Positions 17,221-26,168 of a stretch of 64,000 bases of DNA are shown here, piece by piece. Position 1 is the first letter of the stretch, and each line of letters begins with the position of its first letter. The stretch spans positions 532,642 through 596,641 of the forward strand of contig JAXHNR010000002.1 in the NCBI GenBank assembly GCA_034520215.1, given 5' to 3'. The translations under genes were made by a program, and so were the position numbers. Below the pieces are notes generated by a model. That model was not told the DNA's origin, made no database searches, and saw nothing but the letters and a program-made list of their open reading frames with translations. Source of the DNA: Candidatus Krumholzibacteriota bacterium. GTDB lineage: Bacteria; Krumholzibacteriota; Krumholzibacteriia; Krumholzibacteriales; WJIX01.

Positions 17221-17655
17221 ATGGATAAAGAAAAGAGAACGGATAAAAGAGAAGGAAAAGATAGTATAGAAACAAGCGGTGTTCTCGGGTTTATCCTTCA
17301 TGTGATTATAGGGATTGCGGGCTGGACGGTGTTCGGGTATTTCTGGTTTGTAGTAATAAAGAGAGGGGTTGGCAGGGGTATCCCTATCGCCGTTATCTCG
17401 ATGGCTGTTTTTACATTTCTTCTCGTAACTTTTACATCTCTATGGATCAGGCATAATATAAATATATCTAAAAGAAACAGAAGGAGAACCACCCCCGATA
17501 TTTCACCGAATACATACGCGTTCGATAAGGTTGGAGCTGAAGTTAAAATTGAGGATATTGAAGTATTGAAGAAATCGCCTTTGATAGAGGTTACCGTTGA
17601 CGCCGGCAAGAAGATATTCAAGCCTCTTCAGGTACAGACTGAAGATAAGGGATAG
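17221..17655 (+). CDS. Two-TM membrane protein, PgaD-like position
   Basis: About 144 residues with two transmembrane helices (~22-50 and ~58-80) and a short C-terminal cytoplasmic part. Placed 28 bases before a PgaC-like synthase, which is where PgaD-type partner subunits occur; size and topology fit PgaD, which works with PgaC to polymerise and export poly-N-acetylglucosamine. Sequence identity to PgaD is not obvious, so the name rests on context. GTG at 17212 is an alternative start. Confidence 0.6.
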   Translation: MDKEKRTDKREGKDSIETSGVLGFILHVIIGIAGWTVFGYFWFVVIKRGVGRGIPIAVISMAVFTFLLVTFTSLWIRHNINISKRNRRRTTPDISPNTYAFDKVGAEVKIEDIEVLKKSPLIEVTVDAGKKIFKPLQVQTEDKG

Positions 17656-17683
17656 AGATTAAACAATCTTTCAGGTTTAAATA

Positions 17684-18943
17684 ATGGATATTATTTCTGT
17701 ATTGGAAATTATTGAAAATTCAGGCATTTATCTGACAGCTCTTGTCTATTTTGCCTGGTATCCGATATTATCAAGCATAATGTGGATATTTACGGCTCTT
17801 GTTTATTTCTTCCGTAATGAAAAGGGAGACCACAGAAAATTCTATGAACTTGATGAGTATCCAATGGTAACGGTTGTTATACCGGCATTTAATGAAGAAA
17901 GAAATATAGGTCAAGTCCTAGAGAATACATGCAACCTGAATTACCCGAATTATGAGGTAGTTGTTATCGACGATGACTCTAATGACCGTACAGTTGATTT
18001 AGTGATGAGGTTTGTAAGAGAGGGAAGAGTTCGCCTTATAAAAAAGAAAGCAAATCAGGGGAAAGCAATGGCGCTTAATGACGCGATTCCCTGTACGAAG
18101 GGTGAATTCCTGTTGATAATAGATGCTGACGCCAGTCCGGATCCCGATATACTCAAGTTTATGATCCCTCATTTTAAGTATCCCAGAGTGGCGGCTGTTA
18201 CGGGGAATCCAAGGGTTGTAAACAGAAAGTCATTTACAGGGAAGCTTCAGGCGATAGAGTTTTCTTCGATAATCAGCATTCAGAGACGCGCTCAGAGGGT
18301 ATGGGGGCGTATTATGACGATGTCCGGGGTTGTTGGAGCTTTCAGAAAAAGCGCGCTGTTTGATGTCGGATTGTATAGTCCCGAGATGGCAACAGAGGAT
18401 ATTGATATGACGTGGAAGCTTCAGTTGAAGCATTACGATGTAAGATATGAATCCAAATCTATTGTATGGATGAGAGCGCCGGGGTCATTTAAGGGTCTTT
18501 GGAATCAAAGAAAGAGATGGGCTCTCGGCCAGGCCCAGGTCCTCAGAAGATACGGAAGACGAATGGCTGACTGGAAAAACAGAAGGTTGTGGATGGTGAT
18601 GCTGGAATCTCTGATGTCAATCGTATGGGCTTATGATTTTGTTATTCTTACAATTTTGTGGGTTTATTCCTACTCTATGGGTTTTCCTCCAGTTGGGGCG
18701 TCTCCAGTCCCGAACTGGTGGGGGATGATGATTTCTACTGTCTGTATGATGCAGTTGCTTACAGGAGTGATTCTGGATCGTAAGTATGACAGGGGACTCG
18801 GATGGTATTACGGAGTCGCTGTGTTCTATCCGATTATCTACTGGATATTTTTAGCGATGGTAACGGCGTCTTTCTCTCTGCGCGGATTACTTAAAAAACC
18901 CGAAACAGGCGTAATGACCCGCTGGAAACCAATAAGGAAGTAA
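17684..18943 (+). CDS. pgaC: PgaC/IcaA-type family 2 glycosyltransferase (exopolysaccharide synthase)
   Basis: 419 residues. One N-terminal TM (~14-40), a cytosolic GT-A domain with VVIPAFNEERNIG, IDDDSNDRT, IIDADASPDPD, ATEDIDMTWKLQ and the processive signature QRKRWALGQ, then three C-terminal TM segments. This is the architecture of processive beta-glycan synthases using UDP-GlcNAc. The operon order (PgaD-like, synthase, TPR/barrel, deacetylase) supports a PNAG-like polymer. Inner membrane. Confidence 0.87.
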   Translation: MDIISVLEIIENSGIYLTALVYFAWYPILSSIMWIFTALVYFFRNEKGDHRKFYELDEYPMVTVVIPAFNEERNIGQVLENTCNLNYPNYEVVVIDDDSNDRTVDLVMRFVREGRVRLIKKKANQGKAMALNDAIPCTKGEFLLIIDADASPDPDILKFMIPHFKYPRVAAVTGNPRVVNRKSFTGKLQAIEFSSIISIQRRAQRVWGRIMTMSGVVGAFRKSALFDVGLYSPEMATEDIDMTWKLQLKHYDVRYESKSIVWMRAPGSFKGLWNQRKRWALGQAQVLRRYGRRMADWKNRRLWMVMLESLMSIVWAYDFVILTILWVYSYSMGFPPVGASPVPNWWGMMISTVCMMQLLTGVILDRKYDRGLGWYYGVAVFYPIIYWIFLAMVTASFSLRGLLKKPETGVMTRWKPIRK

Positions 18944-19004
18944 GTAAGATGATTTTGTTTTCTATTTTAATCTCGAAGAGATCGCCTCTGCCGGAGGAAT
19001 TGAG

Positions 19005-20612
19005 TTGACAAAGAGCTTTAAGATAATAAGAGTGGTGTTTATCGCGATTTTTCTGTTTATTATTCTTCCGCAGATCAATCTTCGGGGAAATGAACAGCAG
19101 GGCGAAGACGTTCTTCGGCGGGCAAGAGAAGCAGCTGCGGATGACAGGCACGGGGAAGCTCTACGGTTGTATTTTAAAGCCGGCAGGATGGATACATCGC
19201 TAATAGGAGAACTCGGAAAAGAAATCGGTCTTCAGTACACGTGGAGTGATAAACCGGACAGTGCGATAATATGGTTTCAGAGATATCTTGAGACTCACCC
19301 TGAAGACATAGAAGGGATGCTCGGACTGGCGAGGGCTCTTTCATGGGCGGATAAGAATTCAGAGTCTCTTAAGTGGTACCGCCGCATAACCCGTGAATAT
19401 CCAGGTGTTTTAGATGCCAGAGTTGGAGAGGCGAGAGTCGTATCATGGCTCGATAGAAATGCTGAAGCGGAGGATCTATACAGAAAGATAATCGAAAAAC
19501 ATCCCGGTAATACTGAAGCTGCTCTAGGTCTGGCGCGTGTTCTTAACTGGCAGGGTAAGCACCGCGAGGCAATGTGTTTGTATAATGATATACTCGAGGA
19601 AGATCCTGACTCAAAGGAAGCTTTAAAGGGGAAGGCTCAGGCCCTGAAGTGGCTTGGACTCGGAAGCAAAGCCCTCGAATTGCTTTATAAAATTGAAGGC
19701 GACTCTGAAGCGGAAGAAATCATCAGTTCTATCGAACACGACAGGGCGCCACGCTTAAAATTCAGCTACGGTACTTCTTATGACTCGGACGGTCTGGAAA
19801 TTCACAGGGGTGAAGCCGCCGGGCTTTATAATATTTACGGTGAAACAACGATAGGGCTTGGTGTGGCGAGGCTTTCTATGAGACAGGAGGCAATGCCCCA
19901 TGTGACGAGAATCGATGCCGCCGCCCGCCTCTATAGCCGGTTTAATGAAGACTGGGCTCTTCATCTGAATATTCTGCCGGTGTTTCATTCGACCGGCAGC
20001 GAAGATTTTACAGCCCTGACCTGGGATGGATGGCTGACGTGGAATCCCACGGGAAGATTCAGAGCGGATCTGTCCGCCGGCAGAGCGGTTATAGCGACCC
20101 CTCTGTCGGTACAGAGAGAGATTATATTTAGCGGCAGCGGCATCGGGATTGATTATAAGATAACACAATCATTCAAAGCGCTGACAGCCTATGATCATAG
20201 ATCGTATTCTGACGGAAACAGGCGGAATTTAGTTAAAGCCGCTTTCCAGTGGAGGATAATCTCTTCTCCTGTGATAGTAGAAGTCCAGCCGGGATACACA
20301 TTCTTTTCATTCAGAGAATATAAACCGAACGGTTATTACAATCCCGCCGGATACCACAACGTTGGAGTTCAGGTTGGGATTGGCGGGGATTTTTCTGAAT
20401 CTGTATATTACAGGATTGAGGGAAGATTATCCCGTGAAAAGGAAAAGGGAGAGGATTTCTTTTCTGTAGGTTCCTTCAGGTCCAGCGTTGAATGGAGGGC
20501 GGGGGATAGCCTGGAATTAGGCGGCGAATTTTTTGCTTCCAATTCGCGCGTGGCGGGTGAAGCGGGATACAGCAGAACGTTCACCCGCGTCTTTTTAAGA
20601 ATTATCTTCTGA
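19005..20612 (+). CDS. TPR plus outer-membrane beta-barrel protein (PgaA/YaiO-like exporter)
   Basis: 535 residues, TTG start preceded by GGAGGA. Signal/TM segment at ~8-25, TPR repeats through ~residue 240 (IWFQRYLETHPEDIEGMLGLARALSW, AALGLARVLNWQGKHREAM), then a beta-barrel to the C-terminal aromatic (FTRVFLRIIF) typical of outer-membrane proteins. PgaA has the same layout: periplasmic TPRs bind the deacetylase and a porin exports the polymer. Much shorter than PgaA (~800 residues), closer to YaiO-type barrels. Confidence 0.8.
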   Translation: MTKSFKIIRVVFIAIFLFIILPQINLRGNEQQGEDVLRRAREAAADDRHGEALRLYFKAGRMDTSLIGELGKEIGLQYTWSDKPDSAIIWFQRYLETHPEDIEGMLGLARALSWADKNSESLKWYRRITREYPGVLDARVGEARVVSWLDRNAEAEDLYRKIIEKHPGNTEAALGLARVLNWQGKHREAMCLYNDILEEDPDSKEALKGKAQALKWLGLGSKALELLYKIEGDSEAEEIISSIEHDRAPRLKFSYGTSYDSDGLEIHRGEAAGLYNIYGETTIGLGVARLSMRQEAMPHVTRIDAAARLYSRFNEDWALHLNILPVFHSTGSEDFTALTWDGWLTWNPTGRFRADLSAGRAVIATPLSVQREIIFSGSGIGIDYKITQSFKALTAYDHRSYSDGNRRNLVKAAFQWRIISSPVIVEVQPGYTFFSFREYKPNGYYNPAGYHNVGVQVGIGGDFSESVYYRIEGRLSREKEKGEDFFSVGSFRSSVEWRAGDSLELGGEFFASNSRVAGEAGYSRTFTRVFLRIIF

Positions 20613-20621
20613 CGGTTGGCT

Positions 20622-21539
20622 ATGATAAATTACGTTTCAAAAAAGAGCATTGTAATAATAGTGTTTCTTATTACTTCTTGTATTCTAAGTTCATGCGCAA
20701 ATGACAGAGATTCAGGATTTGATAACAGGGCGCCGCGTTCGGAAGCCGGAATACCTGTACTTGCCTACCATTATTTAAATGACAGAAACAGATTTGAACA
20801 GGGGGGAAGAGCCTTAGGCACGGTTCTTCTGAATTTGCCCCTCCTGACGGTAAAGGATGCATGGACGGTAAGATTAGACGATTTTGAAAAGCAATTAAGA
20901 TGTCTCGATAAAAACGGTTATAAAACCATTACAATGGATGAGCTGAAATCTTTTATGACCGGCCGTGAAGAGATGACGGGAAATTGTGTGGCCATAACAT
21001 TTGACGACGGCGATAGAAGCGTTTACAAATACGCGTATCCGCTGCTTAAGAAATACGATATGAAGGGCACTCTTTTTATTGTTACTTCCAAGGTCGGGCG
21101 GAATTGGAATAGTCTTAATATCTCCCCGTGGAAAGAGCTGCGTGAGATGGAGGAATCAGGAGTTATCGATATTGAATCCCATACGCATGATATGCACTCT
21201 AAGCTGCGGGAAGGGGATATTCCCCATCCTGTCTTTATCGTTTCCGGAGAGACAATAGATAACAGCAGGAAGGAAAAAATATTCAATGACCTTAGACGGT
21301 CGAAGGTATCTCTGAATTTTAACCTCGGAACAGGGTCGAATTTTCTGGCCTGGCCTTACGGTTTCGGAACAGACATTTCAGATTCGCTCGCGGCAGCAGC
21401 CGGGTTTGAGGGTATATTGACTCTAAAGAGCGGAAGAAACTATCCTGGAGACCCTCTATCTGGAATCAAACGTTTTGCTGTTACATCCAAGACATCTTTC
21501 ACTAGATTCAAGAAGATTGTCGGAATTGATTGTAATTAG
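20622..21539 (+). CDS. Polysaccharide deacetylase lipoprotein (PgaB N-domain-like)
   Basis: About 305 residues from ATG at 20622 (TTG at 20616 possible). Lipobox ILSSC near residue 25, then a carbohydrate esterase 4 fold: motif 1 VAITFDDGDRSV (catalytic and metal Asp), motif 2 IESHTHDMHSK (metal His residues), and FLAWPYGFG. Expected to remove some N-acetyl groups from the polymer in the periplasm. The C-terminal glycoside-hydrolase half of E. coli PgaB is absent, as in IcaB. Starts 9 bases after the barrel gene. Confidence 0.85.
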   Translation: MINYVSKKSIVIIVFLITSCILSSCANDRDSGFDNRAPRSEAGIPVLAYHYLNDRNRFEQGGRALGTVLLNLPLLTVKDAWTVRLDDFEKQLRCLDKNGYKTITMDELKSFMTGREEMTGNCVAITFDDGDRSVYKYAYPLLKKYDMKGTLFIVTSKVGRNWNSLNISPWKELREMEESGVIDIESHTHDMHSKLREGDIPHPVFIVSGETIDNSRKEKIFNDLRRSKVSLNFNLGTGSNFLAWPYGFGTDISDSLAAAAGFEGILTLKSGRNYPGDPLSGIKRFAVTSKTSFTRFKKIVGIDCN

Positions 21540-21559
21540 ACAGGCACACCGGCAATGTG

Positions 21560-21605
21560 TAAAAAAAAGAAAAAGAATGCCGGCAGGCGAGGTGACCGGC
21601 ATTCT
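21560..21605 (-). terminator. Intrinsic terminator for the Arg-rich protein gene
   Basis: Ten-base stem AGAATGCCGG / CCGGCATTCT at 21574-21605. On the minus strand it is followed by a long T-rich run (complement of the A tract at 21561-21573). It ends the leftward gene at 21634. Confidence 0.8.
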
Positions 21606-21633
21606 CAGACTGAAGCGCTTATTAAATCATTCT

Positions 21634-22173
21634 TTATCGTCTTCTTGTTCTTGATCCCCTTGTATTTACACTTCTGGTAAAATTCTTCAATCTCGGCCGG
21701 CTGATACCGCCTCTGCTGGAAACGTGTTTCCGTCTGTAGTTTTGTGAAGTACCGTGATGGAAACTGCCGTTTGTGATCCCGTGGCGGCCTCGCGCCGGGT
21801 GGTCGAAACTGGCTGTACCGCGGCTTGGGGCTCTCCGGCGTTTCGCGGTGGAAGTTAAAAATCCTACCTTTCCCCGCTGGGTAAAACTTGAATTAACAAA
21901 CGCCCAGTTTGCTCTGCCGCTGCGGTAGCGCCTCGCCGAACCATTCTGTGAAGCACTTCTTCCGAAGGCTCTGTGAGTTGTCTTGAAGCTGACGGGGGTT
22001 AAAGCGTCAGACTGACTTATATTATTCCATTGCCTGTCCAGCCTGTTGCTCATCGAGGAAGCCCACTTGTTAAAAGATTCACCGGCTGAAGTTGTGCCCG
22101 AAACAGCAGCTGCAAGAACTGTCACGATCAGTATAAATACGGATTGTCTTAATGATAAACGCATTGTTGTCAT
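21634..22173 (-). CDS. Small secreted Arg/Ser-rich basic protein
   Basis: 179 residues. An N-terminal signal segment (RQSVFILIVTVLAAAVSGTTSAG) is followed by a low-complexity mature part very rich in Arg, Ser, Gly and His (AKRRRAPSRGTASFDH, NTRGSRTRRR). Predicted strongly basic, with no Cys in the mature part and no known domain. Could bind an anionic polymer such as exopolysaccharide, DNA or mineral; this is a guess from charge. A clear terminator follows. Confidence 0.6.
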   Translation of the reverse strand: MTTMRLSLRQSVFILIVTVLAAAVSGTTSAGESFNKWASSMSNRLDRQWNNISQSDALTPVSFKTTHRAFGRSASQNGSARRYRSGRANWAFVNSSFTQRGKVGFLTSTAKRRRAPSRGTASFDHPARGRHGITNGSFHHGTSQNYRRKHVSSRGGISRPRLKNFTRSVNTRGSRTRRR

Positions 22174-22384
22174 TCCGATCTATTTTAAGTTAGTGGATAA
22201 GACGAATTTAGAAATGCTTAATGTTCGCGCAGGGTATATAAAGAGGAGAGGAGTTACTTGAAATCTAATACTATTGTACCATTTATTCACGAAATTGTCA
22301 AGTTGCCGGGTGATGTATCGGGCTGAGGATCAGCGTCTGCTGCAGCCGTTTGATGGCCGTCGCGTGCATCCGGCTTGTTGGCAG

Positions 22385-24745
22385 CTATATCGTTTGTACG
22401 GATGAGGCATCGAGCAACTCTCGCACTTTGTGAGCGAGGTCATCGCGTGTGAACGGCTTGGACATGAAATGCATGCCCTCGTCAATTACACCGCCTCTGC
22501 TTATCACATCAGATGTGTAACCGGACATGAACAGCACCTCGACGCCTGGCTTGGCCACAGTGATTCTTTTCGCCAATTGGCGTCCATCCATTCCGGGCAT
22601 GATCACGTCGGTCAACAACAGATGAATGGCCCCCGAATGCTGGGCTGTCAGTTTCAAGGCTTCGCCCGGTGTCTCCGCTACCACGACGTGATACCCGAGG
22701 GTTTCCAAGAAACGGCCACAGGTTACGCGCAGTGCTTTCTCGTCCTCCACCAACAGGATGGTTTCCCCCCGACCTCTGGGTGCTTCCGCCTTGCTGGTAA
22801 CGGTTGTTTTCACGACCTCTGCCTCAACCTCTTGCAAATAGACCCTGAATGTCGAGCCCTTGCTTGGTTCGCTGGAGGCGTCTACGGATCCGAAGTTCTG
22901 CTTGGCGATACCATAAACGGTGGCCAATCCCAGACCCGTTCCCTTGCCGATCCCCTTCGTCGTGAAGAACGGCTCGAACACCTGCTCCAGATCCTCCTCG
23001 TTTATTCCGCAGCCATCATCGCTGACCGAGAGGCAGACATACTCTCCGGGGATGGCATCCGGATGGCTTGCGCAATAGTCTGCATCAATGTGAGCGCTTT
23101 TGGTTTCGATGACGATCTCCCCGACGCCGGGGATGGCGTCACGAGCATTGACGCACAGGTTGGCAAGGATCTGGTCAATCTGCGCCGGATCGATCAGTAC
23201 CGAACCGGTGCCCTTGCCGGGCCGCCAGACCAGATTGATGTCCTCGCCGATGAGCCTCCGCAACAGTTTGAGCATGCCCTCCACAGAATCATTGAGGTTC
23301 ACGATCTTGGGCTCAATAGTTTGTTTCCGGGCAAAGGCCAGAAGTTGCCGGGTGATTTCAGCCGACCTCTCGGAGCACAAGGTTATTTCGTCGAGCCACT
23401 TGCGGATCTCATGGCTCGGCTCAATTTTATCCTTGCACAACTCGACGTATCCTATGATGCCCATAAGAAAATTGTTGAAGTCATGCGCCACGCCCCCCGC
23501 CAACCGGCCCACGGATTCCATCTTCTGGGCTTGGTGGAGTTGTGCTTCGAGGTCCATTTCGTGAGAGAGGTCGCGTTTTACGGCGACATAATGGGTGGTC
23601 TTGCCCGTCATGCTTTGCACGGGTGAGATCGTGGACTCTTCCTTGTAGAGGCTGCCGTCCTTTCGTTTGTTGATCATACGGCATCGAAACACACGCCCGG
23701 CGGTCAGTTCCGTCCACATCTGACGGTAAAATCCTTCGTCGTGCTTGCCGCTCTTGAGAATGCGCGGGTTCCGGCCAATGGCTTCTTCACGGGTGTAGCC
23801 GGTAATTGTCTCGAACACCGGATTCACGTAGACGATGCTGCCCGTCTGATCCGTGATGACGATCGCCTCTGCCGCCTGCTCCACCGCAATCGCCAACAGG
23901 TCGCGGGATTTTTGGGACTGCTTGAGGGCCGTGATGTCCACATACGTTCCGATCACCCCAACGATTTCACCGTCTGTATTGAGCATCGGCATTTTGTTTG
24001 TCAGCAGTGTAATGGGGTCCCCGTCCGGGTTCGTCTGGGTTTCCTCGACGAGCAGCTTGGTGCAACCACTTTCGATGACGGCTCTATCATCGGCGCGATA
24101 CATTTCCGCTTGCTTGCGCCATCCCATCTGGAAGTCGTCTTTTCCGATAATGTCCTTGGGATCATCGAAACCCGCATCATGGGCGAATGCCGCATTGCCG
24201 CCCAGGATGACAAGATCCTTGTCCTTCCAGTAGACACGAGCGGGTATTGCATTGATAATCCGTTGGATCATCAGTGCGGATTCCCGCTCCACTCTTTCTG
24301 CCTTCTTTCGTTCAGAAATGTCTCGGATGTTGCACTGCATGACCTTCTGGCCGTTTTCCAGATAGGTATTGCTGATGAACTCCACCTCATGCCGCTTTCC
24401 ATCGCGACCCTCCAGCGCCAGATCATCGTACCGGATGAATTCCTTCTCCTGTAGCTCGGAAAAGTTGGCCTCGTTGGCGACGACATCCGATAGGAAACCG
24501 AGCTCCCAGACTTTCTTCTTGACCAAATCTTCGCGCGAGTAGCCCAGCAATTCCAATAGATACGGATTGGCATCCGTGATCATCCCGGTCTCGGCGTCGA
24601 GGATCAGAATACCGTCCTTGGCAGACTCGAAGAGTCTGCGATAGCGGCTTTCCGAGGCACGCAATGCCTCCCACACATCGGCACTCGCGGGTGTCGAGCC
24701 ATGACGACGTCCCGTTTCGCAATCTGGTCTCTTGTTTTGGCTCAT
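22385..24745 (-). CDS. Multi-PAS hybrid histidine kinase with C-terminal receiver
   Basis: 786 residues from ATG at 24745 (AGGAGAGG upstream); a longer ORF runs to within 41 bases of the IS and is not needed. Order: three PAS/PAC domains (~25-400; [39 protein letters not shown]), His-kinase dimerisation with H-box [17 protein letters not shown], ATPase domain ([22 protein letters not shown]), and a receiver domain with [12 protein letters not shown] phosphoacceptor. No TM segment, so a cytosolic sensor. Base and codon use is clearly GC-richer than the flanks, and it begins 49 bases from an IS end, both pointing to acquisition. No partner response regulator is adjacent. Confidence 0.88.
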   Translation of the reverse strand: MSQNKRPDCETGRRHGSTPASADVWEALRASESRYRRLFESAKDGILILDAETGMITDANPYLLELLGYSREDLVKKKVWELGFLSDVVANEANFSELQEKEFIRYDDLALEGRDGKRHEVEFISNTYLENGQKVMQCNIRDISERKKAERVERESALMIQRIINAIPARVYWKDKDLVILGGNAAFAHDAGFDDPKDIIGKDDFQMGWRKQAEMYRADDRAVIESGCTKLLVEETQTNPDGDPITLLTNKMPMLNTDGEIVGVIGTYVDITALKQSQKSRDLLAIAVEQAAEAIVITDQTGSIVYVNPVFETITGYTREEAIGRNPRILKSGKHDEGFYRQMWTELTAGRVFRCRMINKRKDGSLYKEESTISPVQSMTGKTTHYVAVKRDLSHEMDLEAQLHQAQKMESVGRLAGGVAHDFNNFLMGIIGYVELCKDKIEPSHEIRKWLDEITLCSERSAEITRQLLAFARKQTIEPKIVNLNDSVEGMLKLLRRLIGEDINLVWRPGKGTGSVLIDPAQIDQILANLCVNARDAIPGVGEIVIETKSAHIDADYCASHPDAIPGEYVCLSVSDDGCGINEEDLEQVFEPFFTTKGIGKGTGLGLATVYGIAKQNFGSVDASSEPSKGSTFRVYLQEVEAEVVKTTVTSKAEAPRGRGETILLVEDEKALRVTCGRFLETLGYHVVVAETPGEALKLTAQHSGAIHLLLTDVIMPGMDGRQLAKRITVAKPGVEVLFMSGYTSDVISRGGVIDEGMHFMSKPFTRDDLAHKVRELLDASSVQTI

Positions 24746-24874
24746 ATTGCTTTCCTCTCCTTCCAGCCCCGCCTGCTGGTGCAAGTGATGTAATGGACTC
24801 CTCAGTAAATCTGTATGACATTGGTATAATTTCACCCGATGTCATTCTATTACTTCAATAAGGAGGAGTCAATA

Positions 24875-25906
24875 ATGAAAAGTACCACAATCACCGTTGA
24901 CCTTGCAAAATCTGTTTTTCAGGTAGCTGTATCCCATCACCCAGGAAAAGTCAGCGAACATTACCGGTTCACTCGGAGTAGATTCAAAAGTTTCTTCGTA
25001 AAACGTCAGCCAACAAGAGTAATCTTCGAAGCCTGCGGTTCTGCTCACTATTGGGCCAGAGAATTAAAGAAACAAGGACATGAAGTATCCCTTCTTCCCC
25101 CTCATGAGGTTAGACCATATGTTGCAAGAAACAAAACAGACCGGACCGATGCCAAAGCAATCCTTGAAGCATTCAGAAACAAAGATATAAATACGGTTCC
25201 GGTTAAATCAGTGGATCAACATACCCTGGCAACACTTCACCGTTTCCGCTCTTCTTACATAAGCCAGCGTACAGCCAGAATAAATGCAACCAGAGGAATC
25301 TTAAGAGAAATCGGAATTTTCATACCCTCTGGGGCTTCCAGAGTAGTTCCAACCGTTATTGAAGTTATCTCCGATCCTGAAAGCTCGACAACTCATCCTC
25401 TACGGGCAGCTCTTAACTCTGCCTGTGATGAGATCAAATATTTTGAGTCCAGGATTAAAGAAACAGAAGAGCAGCTGAAAACTATTTCAAAAGGTGACCC
25501 TGTTGTTCACCGGCTTCGTTCCATTCCAGGGATAGGGCTATTAACAGCTACAGCTATGGTTGCCTTTATCGGAACTGCCAAACGCTTTCCATCAGGAAGA
25601 CACTTCGCAAGCTATCTTGGTCTTACTCCCAGAGAACATTCAAGTGGCAGAAGAAGACATCTCGGCTCTATATCCAAGAGAGGAGATAAGTATATCCGAA
25701 TGCTGATGGTTCACGGGGCAAGATCAGTTCTGTGGTCTTCCAAGAAAAAATAAAACCTGGACAGATTAAGAATCTGGGCTCTTGAAATAGAGAGAAGACG
25801 TAGTCACAACAAAGCTGCTGTGGCTCTGGCAAATAAACTTGCCCGTATCGTTTGGGCTATCTGGACAAAAAACTGCAACTATGGATCAAAAAAGGAGGTC
25901 AATTAA
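24875..25906 (+). pseudogene. IS110-family DEDD transposase, interrupted by in-frame TAA
   Basis: ATG at 24875 after AAGGAGGAG. The N-terminal RuvC-like DEDD domain has TVDLAKSVFQVAVS (Asp), VIFEACGSAHYWARE (Glu) and NKTDRTDAKAI (Asp); the Tnp2 region has LRSIPGIGLLTATAM and SSGRRRHLGSISKRG. Translation stops at TAA 25751-25753. Sequence downstream stays in the same frame and encodes the conserved family end, including RSHNKAAVALANKLARIVW, to a stop at 25904-25906. So a single nonsense change removes the last ~50 residues. Without that tail the enzyme is probably inactive, unless the stop is read through. Confidence 0.85.
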
Positions 25907-26139
25907 TATCAGCTCTTACCCTTGATTGCTATGACAAATAGCTTTGATGGCTGACCGGTCTGCACCGGCGCAGGGGCAAGCCGATAACTGTCCTGACCCC
26001 TTTAGGTCGTGCATAGCGATTGGCTCCCTGTGCGCATTCTCCATCATGGCCCGGAGACGTTTTTAGATCTCCACTTTATGAGGCCGAAGATACGTTTGCA
26101 GTCAGATCCGTTCAGCTCATTAAATTAAACATATTATTG
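25907..26139 (+). ncRNA. Candidate bridge/seek RNA region of the IS1111-type element
   Basis: Non-coding stretch between the transposase end and the right inverted repeat. It has a small hairpin CCGGT-CTGC-ACCGG (25955-25968) and a long imperfect hairpin (25968-26035) closed by GCGCAGGG / CCCTGTGCGC with an inner AGCC / GGCT pair and a large internal loop. IS110-family elements encode a structured RNA that guides target and donor choice, located in the right end in the IS1111 subgroup. Folding and loop pairing were not computed. Confidence 0.45.
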
Positions 26140-26152
26140 ACAGAGGAGTCCA

Positions 26153-26168
26153 GATATGAGGGTTAGAC
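26153..26168 (-). other. Integron attC remnant cut by the IS
   Basis: On the minus strand the core GTCTAAC (26162-26168, pattern RYYYAAC) holds the stop codon of the gene at 26163-26933 and continues CCCTCATATC before the IS end. The intact attC at 26951-27054 has the matching start ACCTAACCCTA. The other half (GTTRRRY) is not found beyond the far IS end. Confidence 0.6.

Larger units (their letters stand above)
24794..26152 (+). mobile_element. IS110-family (IS1111 subgroup) insertion sequence
   Basis: Bounded by subterminal inverted repeats TGGACTCCTCAGT (24794-24806) and the complement of TGGACTCCTCTGT (26140-26152), 12 of 13 matching. Contains a DEDD transposase (24875-25906, broken by a stop) and a ~230-base non-coding right end. 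Subterminal inverted repeats and a long right-end non-coding part are features of the IS1111 subgroup, some members of which insert into integron attC sites. Here the right end lies 10 bases from an attC core (26162-26168). The exact outer tips are not defined. Confidence 0.85.

Noticed and set aside
22246-22384. Possible attC after the histidine kinase (AAGCCGG ... CGGCT arms)
   Set aside because: Arms pair, but neither an RYYYAAC nor a GTTRRRY core is present, so the kinase is not called a cassette.
22430-23626. 398-codon plus-strand ORF opposite the histidine kinase
   Set aside because: It is the antisense shadow of a clearly conserved kinase in GC-rich DNA; no ribosome site or family resemblance.
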